Shown: in pieces, positions 1 through 6,772 of the stretch
How positions within the stretch are numbered: position 1 is the first letter of the stretch
Layout of the letters: the number at the start of each line of letters is the position of its first letter
DNA from: an uncultured Chloroflexota bacterium
Lineage (GTDB): Bacteria > Chloroflexota > Anaerolineae > B4-G1 > DUEL01
DNA length: 7,875 nucleotides
Direction of reading: 5' to 3'
Assembly: GCA_937138275.1 (NCBI GenBank)
Contig: CAKZOY010000574.1
Location: 1 to 7,875, forward strand
Position numbers and translations under genes: made by a program
Notes under the pieces: model-generated
The model's input: only the letters and a program-made list of their open reading frames with translations
What the model was told of the DNA's origin: nothing
The model's database searches: none

Positions 1-2
1 GA

Positions 3-992
3 CGAGATAACACGATCCGCCGTACAGCCCGGGTGCTGGAGATCATCCAGTTAATTGCAACGCAGCCGCACCGCTGGAGCCGCCGGGCCCTCGCTGAGCA
101 CTGCGAAATCGGCGAAAGGATGATCCAGAAAGACCTGGAAATCATCCGGTACCGCCTGGGCTTGCCCCTCCGGCACAAAGATGGTGCGTATTATTTCGAG
201 CGCTTACCCCAACTGCCGACATCTACATTTGTTTTCTCCGAAGCACTGGCGCTACTGGTGGCGGCTCGGGCAGCCCAGGCCATCCCCGGCATCAACTCCG
301 CAGAACTGGCTGCGGCCATCGCCCGGCTGGAATCTCTCTTCCCGGACGAGTTTCGGTATCTGGTACGGGATGCGCTGGAGCAACTGCCCCGCCGGGCTAT
401 GAAGGCTCATCGCCAGGAGATGCTCACCTTGCTGCACCGGGCCATGGCGGAACGGCGCCAGGTCCGCATCCGTTACGCGACAGCCTCCCGCGACGGCCAG
501 CCCACAGAGCGGGTCGTAGAACCCTACCACATTATGGCCTACGGCCGTTCCTGGCACATGATCGCCTACGACCACCGTCGCCAGGAGGTGCTCCAGTTCA
601 AGGTAGACCGGGTGCTGGAAGCAGAGATTCTGGAGACAGCCTACACCATTCCAGCGGACTTTGACGTGGACGCCTATCTGGGGGACGCCTGGGGGCTGAT
701 GCGGGGCGCGGCCGGCGAGCCGGAGCGAGTGGAGTTGCTGTTTGAGCCGGAAGCGGGCCGCTGGGTGGTGGAGGAGGTCTGGCATAAGAGCCAGGAAAGC
801 GAAGTCCTGCCCGATGGCCGCGTGCGGGTGACATTCCACGTGGGCATTACCCCGGAAATGGTGAACTGGCTGCTGTATTACGGCGCGCGGGTGCAGGTGC
901 TGGAGCCCGCGTGGCTGCGGGAGCGGGTGGCGGAGGAGCACACAAGAGCAGTAGATGTATCCTCAAAACGTACGCTTTCCAAAGGGGGGTGA
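3..992 (+). CDS. WYL-domain transcriptional regulator (5' partial)
   Basis: Probable DNA-binding regulator of the downstream cas operon. Numbering from the GTG at 33, the N-terminal ~60 residues form a helix-turn-helix of the DeoR/HTH_11 kind (SRRALAEHCEIGERMIQKDL). A central WYL domain spans about residues 135-205 and a WCX-like C-terminal domain about 225-305. WYL domains are sensory modules, thought to bind nucleic acid or nucleotide ligands. The namesake W-Y-L here reads W-H-M (W174, SWHMIAYD). The frame stays open upstream of the GTG to the window edge and encodes family-like sequence (RDNTIRRTAR), so the true start probably lies outside and the gene is partial. The stop is 2 nt before cas8, implying co-transcription. 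WYL proteins regulate other CRISPR systems (Sll7009 represses a type I-D array in Synechocystis; WYL1 boosts Cas13d), which supports but does not prove this role. The last ~17 codons are AT-richer than the rest. Confidence 0.88.
   Translation, partial: RDNTIRRTARVLEIIQLIATQPHRWSRRALAEHCEIGERMIQKDLEIIRYRLGLPLRHKDGAYYFERLPQLPTSTFVFSEALALLVAARAAQAIPGINSAELAAAIARLESLFPDEFRYLVRDALEQLPRRAMKAHRQEMLTLLHRAMAERRQVRIRYATASRDGQPTERVVEPYHIMAYGRSWHMIAYDHRRQEVLQFKVDRVLEAEILETAYTIPADFDVDAYLGDAWGLMRGAAGEPERVELLFEPEAGRWVVEEVWHKSQESEVLPDGRVRVTFHVGITPEMVNWLLYYGARVQVLEPAWLRERVAEEHTRAVDVSSKRTLSKGG
984..992 (+). promoter_or_regulatory. cas8 ribosome binding site
   Basis: A G-rich Shine-Dalgarno run (GGGGGG followed by TGA) ends 5 nt before the ATG at 995 and overlaps the stop codon of the WYL gene. 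It favours 995 over the in-frame upstream start near 911, which lies deep inside the WYL coding region and would add residues foreign to the Cas8 family. The arrangement suggests translational coupling of cas8 to the regulator. Confidence 0.7.
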
Positions 993-994
993 TC

Positions 995-2467
995 ATGCTG
1001 AGTTACACAGGGCATCCTCTGGTAGATGTGGGTATCGCCACGATTGCTGCTTTTGCAGAAAAGCCAGATCCCCGCTTATTGACCGAGACAGACCTGAACC
1101 GGATTGCGGACTTTATGACCAGGCAGTATATCTTGGATCCTCTGAAGTCATTTCTGACGGTCGCCTTTCCGAACTCTGGCTTCACCCAACCAGCCTTTGA
1201 TAGAACCCCAGAGAAGCGCGCCGAGTATGCAAATCGGATACTGCGTGGATATCGGGCGGAAGTTCCGCGTTTGGAAGAACGTTGTGTATTTACGGGGAAG
1301 CCGGCAATCGGTATTGCATTTTCCGATAAGATTCCACCGGGTCGGGCTTTTCGCCAGCATATTCCATTACTAACCGGAGAAGGTACGATCAACTTTTTTC
1401 CATGGGGGGATGCAGGGTTGCCTGTCTCTGGTGAGGCCATACTGGCTATTCAGGCATTCCCTTTAGGTTGCGCCAAGTGCGGTGGTCGGCTGCTGGCAGT
1501 TCACTCCGATAATCCGGACCTCATCTATGATTTTGCCTGGGAATTTTTGCAGGAGAATCGTCGGGCACTCCAACTGGCACAGCAAGCCGGTAGTAAAAAA
1601 ATGCCCGAAGCCCGATCTTCGCCCAAAACACTGCTAATTGAAACGTTATTGAAGGTGGAACAGCGTCGAAGAGACGAGGTTTCTGAACATCGCCCATGCT
1701 CAGTCACAGCCTATCATCTGAGCAACCTGGGAGCATCTCCCTCTCTGGATATCTACTATTTGCCTCTGGAATTGATCGAATTTCTTCGGGAAATTCTCAG
1801 TCCGGACTACAAATCGGAATGGGAGGCCATTACCCGACGGGCCTGGTGGTCTTCACGCCCTGACCGTCATAAGCGGAAACGCCAAGAAGGTGAGAATAAC
1901 CAGGATACACCTCCCAAGCGGAATATGGTATATGAAGACCTTTTTCTCCTGCCACAGAACGCACATGAATTTGTGCGCCGCCACTTCTTACGCATACCAG
2001 ACCGTAATCGTTCTGAGGGTGATCCTCGCCGTACCTATTCATTGCGAGGCGAGGCTGACCTTGTCTCTTGGAAAATCACCGAATTATTTTTAAGGAGGGT
2101 AATGAATATGGACAAAGAACGCATCCAGCAGATTCGGGAGTTAGGTGACCGCCTGGCGGATTATGTTAGCCAGCAGAATGACAGGGCTTTCTTCACCGCT
2201 TTCTTTCAGCATCGCTACGACCGTTTCCGCGCGGCTCTCATCAAAGCCAATCTGGCCCATATACGGCATGGCAATGCTCCTCTCATCACTCTGGATCCGT
2301 ACATCGCCATTTTTGAAGAGGGCAATGAGATGCCTGCATCGGATTGGCGGTTGGCGCGCGACCTGGTGCTCATTCGTATGATTGAGCAGCTTTACCATAA
2401 AGGCTGGATCAAAGGCCATCTGGAGGCAATCCCGGAAGCCTCTGAAGAGTCAGAAGCGGCTTCTTAA
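995..2467 (+). CDS. cas8b1: Type I-B CRISPR Cascade large subunit Cas8 (Cst1-like)
   Basis: Large subunit of Cascade, expected to read the PAM, start R-loop formation and dock Cas3. The start at 995 gives 490 residues beginning MLSYTGHPLVDVGIATIAAF; the Y-T-G-x-P-x-V-D-x-G-I opening is the hallmark I associate with Cst1/Cas8b1 (older name Cas8a1, Tneap subtype). A zinc-finger-like region follows: a complete CxxC at C159/C162 (GCAKCGG) and an earlier single cysteine C97 (RCVFTGKP), where the family's first CxxC would be expected, so that first pair looks degenerate. A basic, probably flexible stretch rich in R/K lies at about residues 280-310. The C-terminal helical part (from M370) carries its own ribosome binding site and corresponds to the small subunit. 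Position directly before cas7 and cas5 fits the identification. The exact subtype name is from memory of the families; I-A-like Cas8a is the main alternative. Confidence 0.82.
   Translation: MLSYTGHPLVDVGIATIAAFAEKPDPRLLTETDLNRIADFMTRQYILDPLKSFLTVAFPNSGFTQPAFDRTPEKRAEYANRILRGYRAEVPRLEERCVFTGKPAIGIAFSDKIPPGRAFRQHIPLLTGEGTINFFPWGDAGLPVSGEAILAIQAFPLGCAKCGGRLLAVHSDNPDLIYDFAWEFLQENRRALQLAQQAGSKKMPEARSSPKTLLIETLLKVEQRRRDEVSEHRPCSVTAYHLSNLGASPSLDIYYLPLELIEFLREILSPDYKSEWEAITRRAWWSSRPDRHKRKRQEGENNQDTPPKRNMVYEDLFLLPQNAHEFVRRHFLRIPDRNRSEGDPRRTYSLRGEADLVSWKITELFLRRVMNMDKERIQQIRELGDRLADYVSQQNDRAFFTAFFQHRYDRFRAALIKANLAHIRHGNAPLITLDPYIAIFEEGNEMPASDWRLARDLVLIRMIEQLYHKGWIKGHLEAIPEASEESEAAS
2092..2099 (+). promoter_or_regulatory. 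Internal Shine-Dalgarno within cas8 for Cas11
   Basis: AAGGAGGG lies inside the cas8 coding sequence, a near-perfect match to the 16S anti-SD and at least as strong as the operon's regular gene-start sites. In the cas8 frame it is read as tandem rare-type arginine codons AGG-AGG (R367-R368). Two in-frame ATGs follow: 2102 (3 nt after GGAGG) and 2108 (9 nt after). The second has the more usual spacing. An AT-rich stretch (GAATTATTTTT) just upstream should leave the site unstructured. Confidence 0.8.
2102..2467 (+). CDS. cas11b: Cas11-like small subunit from internal cas8 start
   Basis: Probable separate product translated from within cas8, in the same frame and sharing its stop: 121 residues from ATG 2102, or 119 from ATG 2108. 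Small subunits form the inner 'belly' of Cascade and stabilise the non-target strand. In several type I systems without a stand-alone cas11 gene (I-B, I-C, I-D), they are known to be made by internal initiation in the large-subunit gene. What the sequence shows: a strong SD, two ATGs at the right place, and a product of the usual Cas11 size. The product looks mostly helical (MDKERIQQIRELGDRLADYV onward) and ends in an acidic/serine tail (EASEESEAAS). No separate small-subunit gene exists among the other genes of the window, as expected if this one supplies it. Production is inferred, not shown. Confidence 0.75.
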   Translation: MNMDKERIQQIRELGDRLADYVSQQNDRAFFTAFFQHRYDRFRAALIKANLAHIRHGNAPLITLDPYIAIFEEGNEMPASDWRLARDLVLIRMIEQLYHKGWIKGHLEAIPEASEESEAAS

Positions 2468-2496
2468 ACCGCAAACGCAAACTATATTTTAGAGAA

Positions 2497-2504
2497 AAGG
2501 AGGA
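2497..2504 (+). promoter_or_regulatory. cas7 ribosome binding site
   Basis: AAGGAGGA ends 4 nt before ATG 2509 (GGAGG at 2499-2503, 5-nt spacing). It is a consensus-strength site in the 41-nt AT-rich gap after cas8, in keeping with the need for several Cas7 copies per Cascade. Confidence 0.75.
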
Positions 2505-2508
2505 TACC

Positions 2509-3582
2509 ATGGCTTTCGTAACCGGACTGTTTCTGATTGATGCGCCTGCCTCAGCGCTGAACAACCTGGGTAACGTTCAGGGGCGGTTGTTTGATAACGT
2601 GGCTGGCGTAAAAGTGATCCGCACTCGCGAGGGAACTTATCCCTATGTATCTGCTCAGGCTTTCCGCTATTGGCTACGAACCACCCTGGAAAAATTCCAT
2701 CCAGCCTGGAAAGCAGCACCTATTTGGCGGGAACAGAAAGTCGCCTACACGGATGCCAATCCGATCCGGTGGTGGGACGACGATCTGTTCGGCTATATGC
2801 GCGCGCCCTCCAAGAAATCTGCTGCTGCGGAGCAGAGAGAGGCAGATGAGAGTCGTGTGTCCGAAACTCCGACTTCCGATGCTGTAACTCGTGCTTCCCC
2901 TTTCCGAGTGAGCACCCTGGTTTCTATCGCTCCTGTGAACATCGTGGAAGACTGGGAAACGATGAGCCGGCATGAGGGCGACCCGGTACCTTACAGCAGC
3001 CAATTCTATCGGGCTACCCTCAAGGGACTTTTTTCTCTGGATCTGCACGCGTGTGGCACTTTCTGGTATCGGCAGAAAACAGGGTTTCGCAATCTGGACA
3101 ATGTGCGTATAGAAGAAGCAAAACGTGCTGGATTGCAAGAATTGCCAAAGGAGAAAGCGTATCGGTTGTCCTTGGATGAGCGCGTTCGGCGCATCTCGGC
3201 CCTGTTTGAAGGTATGGCACTGCTTGAGGGAGGTGCAAAGCAGGCACTGCATTACACCGATGTCACCCCGGTAGTTGTAATTATGGCAGTGACCAGGGGA
3301 GGCAACCACATATTTGGTCACGTGATCGGAGCCAATGCGCGCGGCCTCCCAGAGCTGAAAGTTGAGGCTCTGAAGGAAGCATTGAGGATATTTCGTGAAG
3401 ACCTCCTTTCAGAGGTTTTTGTGGGCTGGGTATGCGGCTATCTGGACGATGAACGTTCTAAATTGGAGAATTTTGCCCAGACCGAGGAGGGGCAACGGAT
3501 AAGAATTAGCCACCCGCGTGAGGCATTTCAGGCCTTGGTAGATGCACTTCAAAAGCCGGAAAACGCCTATTGGCTGGATTAA
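2509..3582 (+). CDS. cas7: Cascade backbone protein Cas7 (Cst2/DevR family)
   Basis: RAMP-fold backbone subunit that polymerises along the crRNA spacer. The 357-residue protein opens with FVTGLFLIDAPASALNNLGN, the recognisable Cst2/DevR N-terminus (short beta strand, then D/N-A-P-A-S-x-L-N-N-x-G), followed by the segment TREGTYPYVSAQAFRYWLR, also typical of the family. A low-complexity, charged insertion at about residues 100-128 (SKKSAAAEQREADESR...) is probably a flexible loop, perhaps in the thumb region. A later segment (TPVVVIMAVTRGGNHIFGHVIG) is the family's conserved second half. The family is named after Myxococcus DevR, but here the setting between cas8 and cas5 points to an ordinary Cascade role. 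The start is set by the strong RBS 5 nt upstream. Confidence 0.88.
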   Translation: MAFVTGLFLIDAPASALNNLGNVQGRLFDNVAGVKVIRTREGTYPYVSAQAFRYWLRTTLEKFHPAWKAAPIWREQKVAYTDANPIRWWDDDLFGYMRAPSKKSAAAEQREADESRVSETPTSDAVTRASPFRVSTLVSIAPVNIVEDWETMSRHEGDPVPYSSQFYRATLKGLFSLDLHACGTFWYRQKTGFRNLDNVRIEEAKRAGLQELPKEKAYRLSLDERVRRISALFEGMALLEGGAKQALHYTDVTPVVVIMAVTRGGNHIFGHVIGANARGLPELKVEALKEALRIFREDLLSEVFVGWVCGYLDDERSKLENFAQTEEGQRIRISHPREAFQALVDALQKPENAYWLD

Positions 3583-3617
3583 TTGAGCGATTGCTGTCCG
3601 AAAAGCGCTCTTACAGG

Positions 3618-3652
3618 AGGGTTTTGCAGCGGCTGAGCCGCTGCAAAACCCT
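3618..3652 (+). repeat. Perfect 16-bp inverted repeat (hairpin) between cas7 and cas5
   Basis: Left arm 3618-3633 (AGGGTTTTGCAGCGGC) and right arm 3637-3652 are exact reverse complements around a TGA loop. The RNA stem would be very stable. No T-tract follows (GCTCCCATTGG), so it is not a canonical intrinsic terminator. It sits in the only sizeable gap (99 nt) of the operon. Possible roles are partial termination, protection of the cas7 mRNA 3' end to raise Cas7 over Cas5, or a small mobile palindromic repeat. An AGGAGG at 3615-3620 runs into the left arm and would be partly hidden when folded. Confidence 0.85.
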
Positions 3653-3671
3653 GCTCCCATTGGTATGACCC

Positions 3672-3676
3672 GGAGG
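3672..3676 (+). promoter_or_regulatory. cas5 ribosome binding site
   Basis: GGAGG lies 5 nt before ATG 3682, outside the hairpin upstream, and fixes the cas5 start. Confidence 0.7.
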
Positions 3677-3681
3677 TATCT

Positions 3682-4431
3682 ATGCGAGTACTGAAAGTAG
3701 TCGCAGAAGGATTGACGACTTCTTTCCGTTATCCTCACTTTATGCACGGCGTTCAACCCACTTTTGAGATGCCGCCACCCGCGACAATTTATGGACACAT
3801 CTGCAGTGCTCTGGGAGAATGGGTATCGCCGGAGGGGATAGAGTTTGCCTATCACTTCACCTACCAAGGGAAATTCAACGATGTGGAGCATGTACATGTC
3901 TTAGCCCCTTCTACAGGCAAGGTGCGCGATACTCAATATCCCAAGGTGCTGGAAGGAGAAGTTAATCCTTTTCGACGCACATTGCTTTTCAAACCCAGAC
4001 TGGTATTATATATCAATCGCCCGGAATGGGAAGATGCTTTTCGCAGCCCACGGTATGCGGTTGTCCTTGGGCGCTCGCAGGACCTTTTCACTTATACCAG
4101 TATTGGTGTGGTGGAACTAGTGCGAGCAAAGCGCGCTTACTTTGAGCATACGCTGGCGCCTTACCAGATGGCTCTGCAGGCAAAGCAAGGATACGTTGTA
4201 TTAATGCCGCGCTTCCTGGATTATGCTCGAGGTCGTGTTCCCACCTTTGCCCGATATCTGGTGCTGAACCGCCGAGTGCAAACCTATGAGTTCTTGCAGT
4301 TCGCCGATCTTTCCCCCAAAAGCACCGAATTTTGGGTGGACCCCACGACGCCTGAGGTTAACGGCGCTCATTTGGGGCTAGCCTTTCTAACTTTTGTCGG
4401 AGAATACGATGACAACCCCCTTATGGCCTGA
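3682..4431 (+). CDS. cas5: Cascade subunit Cas5 (Cas5b/Cas5t)
   Basis: RAMP-family subunit that caps the 5' handle of the crRNA and contacts Cas8. The protein is 249 residues, within the usual Cas5 range. Its start, MRVLKVVAEGLTTSFRYPHF, followed by PTFEMPPPATIYGHICSALGE, is the typical Cas5 N-terminus: a first beta strand of the ferredoxin-like fold, then the conserved P-P-x-T-I-x-G-x-I motif. In type I-C, Cas5 also cuts pre-crRNA; a dedicated Cas6 here makes that unlikely. It overlaps cas3 by 23 nt, so the two are probably translationally coupled. Confidence 0.87.
   Translation: MRVLKVVAEGLTTSFRYPHFMHGVQPTFEMPPPATIYGHICSALGEWVSPEGIEFAYHFTYQGKFNDVEHVHVLAPSTGKVRDTQYPKVLEGEVNPFRRTLLFKPRLVLYINRPEWEDAFRSPRYAVVLGRSQDLFTYTSIGVVELVRAKRAYFEHTLAPYQMALQAKQGYVVLMPRFLDYARGRVPTFARYLVLNRRVQTYEFLQFADLSPKSTEFWVDPTTPEVNGAHLGLAFLTFVGEYDDNPLMA
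4399..4402 (+). promoter_or_regulatory. cas3 ribosome binding site inside cas5
   Basis: GGAG sits 6 nt before ATG 4409. It supports that ATG over the in-frame TTG at 4394, which would include the SD within the coding region and has no comparable site of its own. Confidence 0.65.
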
Positions 4432-6763
4432 TTGGTTGGAAGACGTACTGTGGGCGAAAAGTGCAGAGAAAGGAGCAGAAGGAAAACCTGAAAGCCTGGC
4501 ACGACATACTTGGTACGTCCTTGAGCAACTGGCTCAGAGCATTCATTCGCGGCCTCGCTTGCCTGAAACTCTCGGTTTCCCAGGCCTCTGGAACTCTCTA
4601 TTTTGGGCTTGTTTTCTGCACGACTTTGGCAAAGCAGCGCGCGGTTTCCAGGAGCGCCTACGCGGCGGGGAAAGATGGCCGCATCGCCATGAAGTTCTCT
4701 CCCTTGCTTTCCTTGACTGGATAGCTGACGCCCTATCTGAGGAGGAATCATATTGGAGTGCCGCAGCCATTGTCTCACATCACAGGGAAGCCAAGGAGAT
4801 TATAGAGTGGTATATGGACCCGAGCGATCAGGCTGATGAGCCGTTGATCAAATTGGTTGCTGAGATCAGCGAAGAAGTCCTGGCAGGCTTATGGCGATGG
4901 CTGAAAGAATGCACACCTTCATGGGTTGAAGCGCTGGGGATAGAGGGAGCGGGAATCCCGATGCCCGCACTGCCTTCCTCTGCAGAAGCGATCCGAAGCG
5001 TTCAAAAAGAAGGAGCCTGGCGTATTCGGCACTGGTTGCAAGCCTATCGTCGGTGGCTCCGGACGCTCAACCGTAGCGAACAACGCAGCCTGATTATCGG
5101 TACCTTGGCATTACGTGGGCATCTGGTTTCGGCCGATCATATGGCCTCTGCCCATGTGGGGAAAGCACCTTTATCGCAGTTGGAGCACCCTGCGAGTCTG
5201 CTGGCTCGCCTTCAAATTGCCGAAAGCAGCCTCTATGAGCATCAGGAGGCATGCATCAGGACAAAGGGATCAGCGGTTTTGATTGCTCCAACTGGGAGCG
5301 GTAAGACCGAGTCGGCTCTATTGTGGGCATGTGCACAGGCTGATGATACACCGTCAGTCCCACGACTCTTTTATACCCTCCCACATCAGGCCAGCATGAA
5401 TGCAATGTATGACCGGCTCAATGAGAAGGCCTTTCCTGGACAGGTGGGGTTAGAGCACAGCCGTAGCGTATTAGCACTTTATCGTCGCTTTCTTGACGAA
5501 GACTATACACCGCGCCAGGCGGCTCGTGCTGCGCGATGGAGTAAGAATCTGGCGCAACTGAACTATTTTCCGGTACGCGTACTCAGCCCCTATCAAATTC
5601 TGAAAGCACCCTTCCGACTGAAAGGTTACGAAGCCTTGATGAGCGATTTCTTTGACGCTGCTTTTATTCTGGATGAGGTTCACGCCTATGAGGCTGACCG
5701 ACTGGCGATGATTCTGGGGACTGTAAAATATTTGCGCCAGAACTTTGGAGCGCGGTTCTTCATTATGTCAGCTACTTTACCCGGCATTTTGCGAGATCGG
5801 CTCGATAATGCGCTTGGCGAATACACGTTGATCCAGCCTCCTCCAGAACTGTTTGCTCGGTTCCGACGGCATAAACTGCACTTGATGGAAGGTGACCTAC
5901 TGGCAGATCGCTGGATGAGCTATATAGCCCAAGTAGCAGCAAAAGGCGAGTCTGTACTGGTCTGCTGTAACACGGTGAAGCGCACCCAGCAGGCTTACAA
6001 ACAACTACAGGGTAGGCTCCAGGGGCAAATACCGATTATTCTGCTCCATAGTCGTTTTAATGGTAGGGATCGGTTGGAAAAGGAAAAAGTCATACGGGCG
6101 GCTACAGGATCAAAATCCTCTAAAAGACAACCCGTTGTACTTGTCGCCACACAAGTGGTTGAGGTGAGCCTGGATATTGACCTTGATGTCATTTATACGG
6201 ATCCTGCTCCTCTAGAAGCACTGATTCAACGTTTTGGACGGATCAACCGCCAGCGGCGGTTGAAAGATGGGGCTTCTGTGTGCGTATTTACCAACCCCGC
6301 TGACGGACAGGGAGTTTACGAAGACGCTCTTGTGACAGCAGCGCTGAAGGTGTTAAACAAAAACGCCAATCGGATGATTGATGAGGAACGAGTCACAGAA
6401 TGGCTGGATGAAATATACCAGGGGCAAATCGCCGATAATTGGAGCCGGACTTACCGGGAAGCCTATGAAGAGTTTGAAGCGATCCTGCGCTCCCTGCGGG
6501 CTTTTAACTCGGATGATCTTCTGGAAGAAAAGTTCTACCAGGCATTTGATAGCATTGAGGTCCTTCCGGTTAATCTGGAACCGGAATACTTGCAACTCCT
6601 AGAAGAAGATGAACTGCTGAACGCTATGCAACTCCTCGTCCCGTTGCGTTGGAGACAGTTTTGCCGACTGCGTAAGGAAGGCAAAGTACATGACCGACCC
6701 AGGCCTGACCGGCCATGGGTCATAGAAGCAGTGTATGATAGCGAATTCGGTCTTGCGCTATAG
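4409..6763 (+). CDS. cas3: CRISPR-associated nuclease-helicase Cas3 with HD domain
   Basis: Effector recruited by target-bound Cascade; a metal-dependent HD nuclease and ATP-driven 3'-5' SF2 helicase that unwinds and degrades DNA. The ATG at 4409 gives 784 residues. HD domain first: H71-D72 in CFLHDFGK, H92/H94 (HRHE), the H124-H125 pair (VSHHRE), and D243 (SADH) as the likely final metal ligand, so the nuclease site appears intact. Helicase core: Walker A APTGSGKT (K299), DEVH box at D422-H425, motif III S454-A-T, and motif VI QRFGRINR (Q607-R614), preceded by ATQVVEVSLDIDLD (motif V). A C-terminal domain of about 150 residues follows. Full-length single-polypeptide Cas3, rather than split Cas3'/Cas3'' as in many I-A systems, supports I-B. 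Every motif I looked for is present. Confidence 0.93.
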   Translation: MTTPLWPDWLEDVLWAKSAEKGAEGKPESLARHTWYVLEQLAQSIHSRPRLPETLGFPGLWNSLFWACFLHDFGKAARGFQERLRGGERWPHRHEVLSLAFLDWIADALSEEESYWSAAAIVSHHREAKEIIEWYMDPSDQADEPLIKLVAEISEEVLAGLWRWLKECTPSWVEALGIEGAGIPMPALPSSAEAIRSVQKEGAWRIRHWLQAYRRWLRTLNRSEQRSLIIGTLALRGHLVSADHMASAHVGKAPLSQLEHPASLLARLQIAESSLYEHQEACIRTKGSAVLIAPTGSGKTESALLWACAQADDTPSVPRLFYTLPHQASMNAMYDRLNEKAFPGQVGLEHSRSVLALYRRFLDEDYTPRQAARAARWSKNLAQLNYFPVRVLSPYQILKAPFRLKGYEALMSDFFDAAFILDEVHAYEADRLAMILGTVKYLRQNFGARFFIMSATLPGILRDRLDNALGEYTLIQPPPELFARFRRHKLHLMEGDLLADRWMSYIAQVAAKGESVLVCCNTVKRTQQAYKQLQGRLQGQIPIILLHSRFNGRDRLEKEKVIRAATGSKSSKRQPVVLVATQVVEVSLDIDLDVIYTDPAPLEALIQRFGRINRQRRLKDGASVCVFTNPADGQGVYEDALVTAALKVLNKNANRMIDEERVTEWLDEIYQGQIADNWSRTYREAYEEFEAILRSLRAFNSDDLLEEKFYQAFDSIEVLPVNLEPEYLQLLEEDELLNAMQLLVPLRWRQFCRLRKEGKVHDRPRPDRPWVIEAVYDSEFGLAL

Positions 6764-6766
6764 GAG
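6763..6766 (+). promoter_or_regulatory. cas6 ribosome binding site
   Basis: GGAG begins on the last base of the cas3 stop codon and lies 6 nt before ATG 6773. The 9-nt gap suggests cas6 is co-translated with cas3. Base composition shifts to GC-rich immediately after this site. Confidence 0.65.
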
Positions 6767-6772
6767 AATTAT

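Noticed and set aside
252..941. Minus-strand open frame opposite the WYL gene
   Set aside because: Translation is His/Gln/Pro-rich and unlike any protein domain; the plus strand has clear HTH and WYL domains.
911..994. Upstream start for cas8
   Set aside because: It would overlap the WYL gene by over 80 nt and add residues unlike the Cas8 N-terminus; the ATG at 995 has a clear SD and family-like opening.
2468..2508. Promoter in the cas8-cas7 gap (TATATT-like sequence)
   Set aside because: An AT-rich hexamer is present, but I see no credible -35 element at proper spacing; the gap is explained by the cas7 RBS.
3618..3660. Intrinsic terminator after cas7
   Set aside because: The stem is strong, but no run of T follows on either strand close to it, and cas5 and cas3 continue directly downstream.
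3624..3668. 14-codon TTG-initiated mini-ORF after AGGAGG, ending just before the cas5 RBS
   Set aside because: It could be a leader peptide over the hairpin, but a TTG start inside a stem and no regulatory codon pattern make chance more likely.
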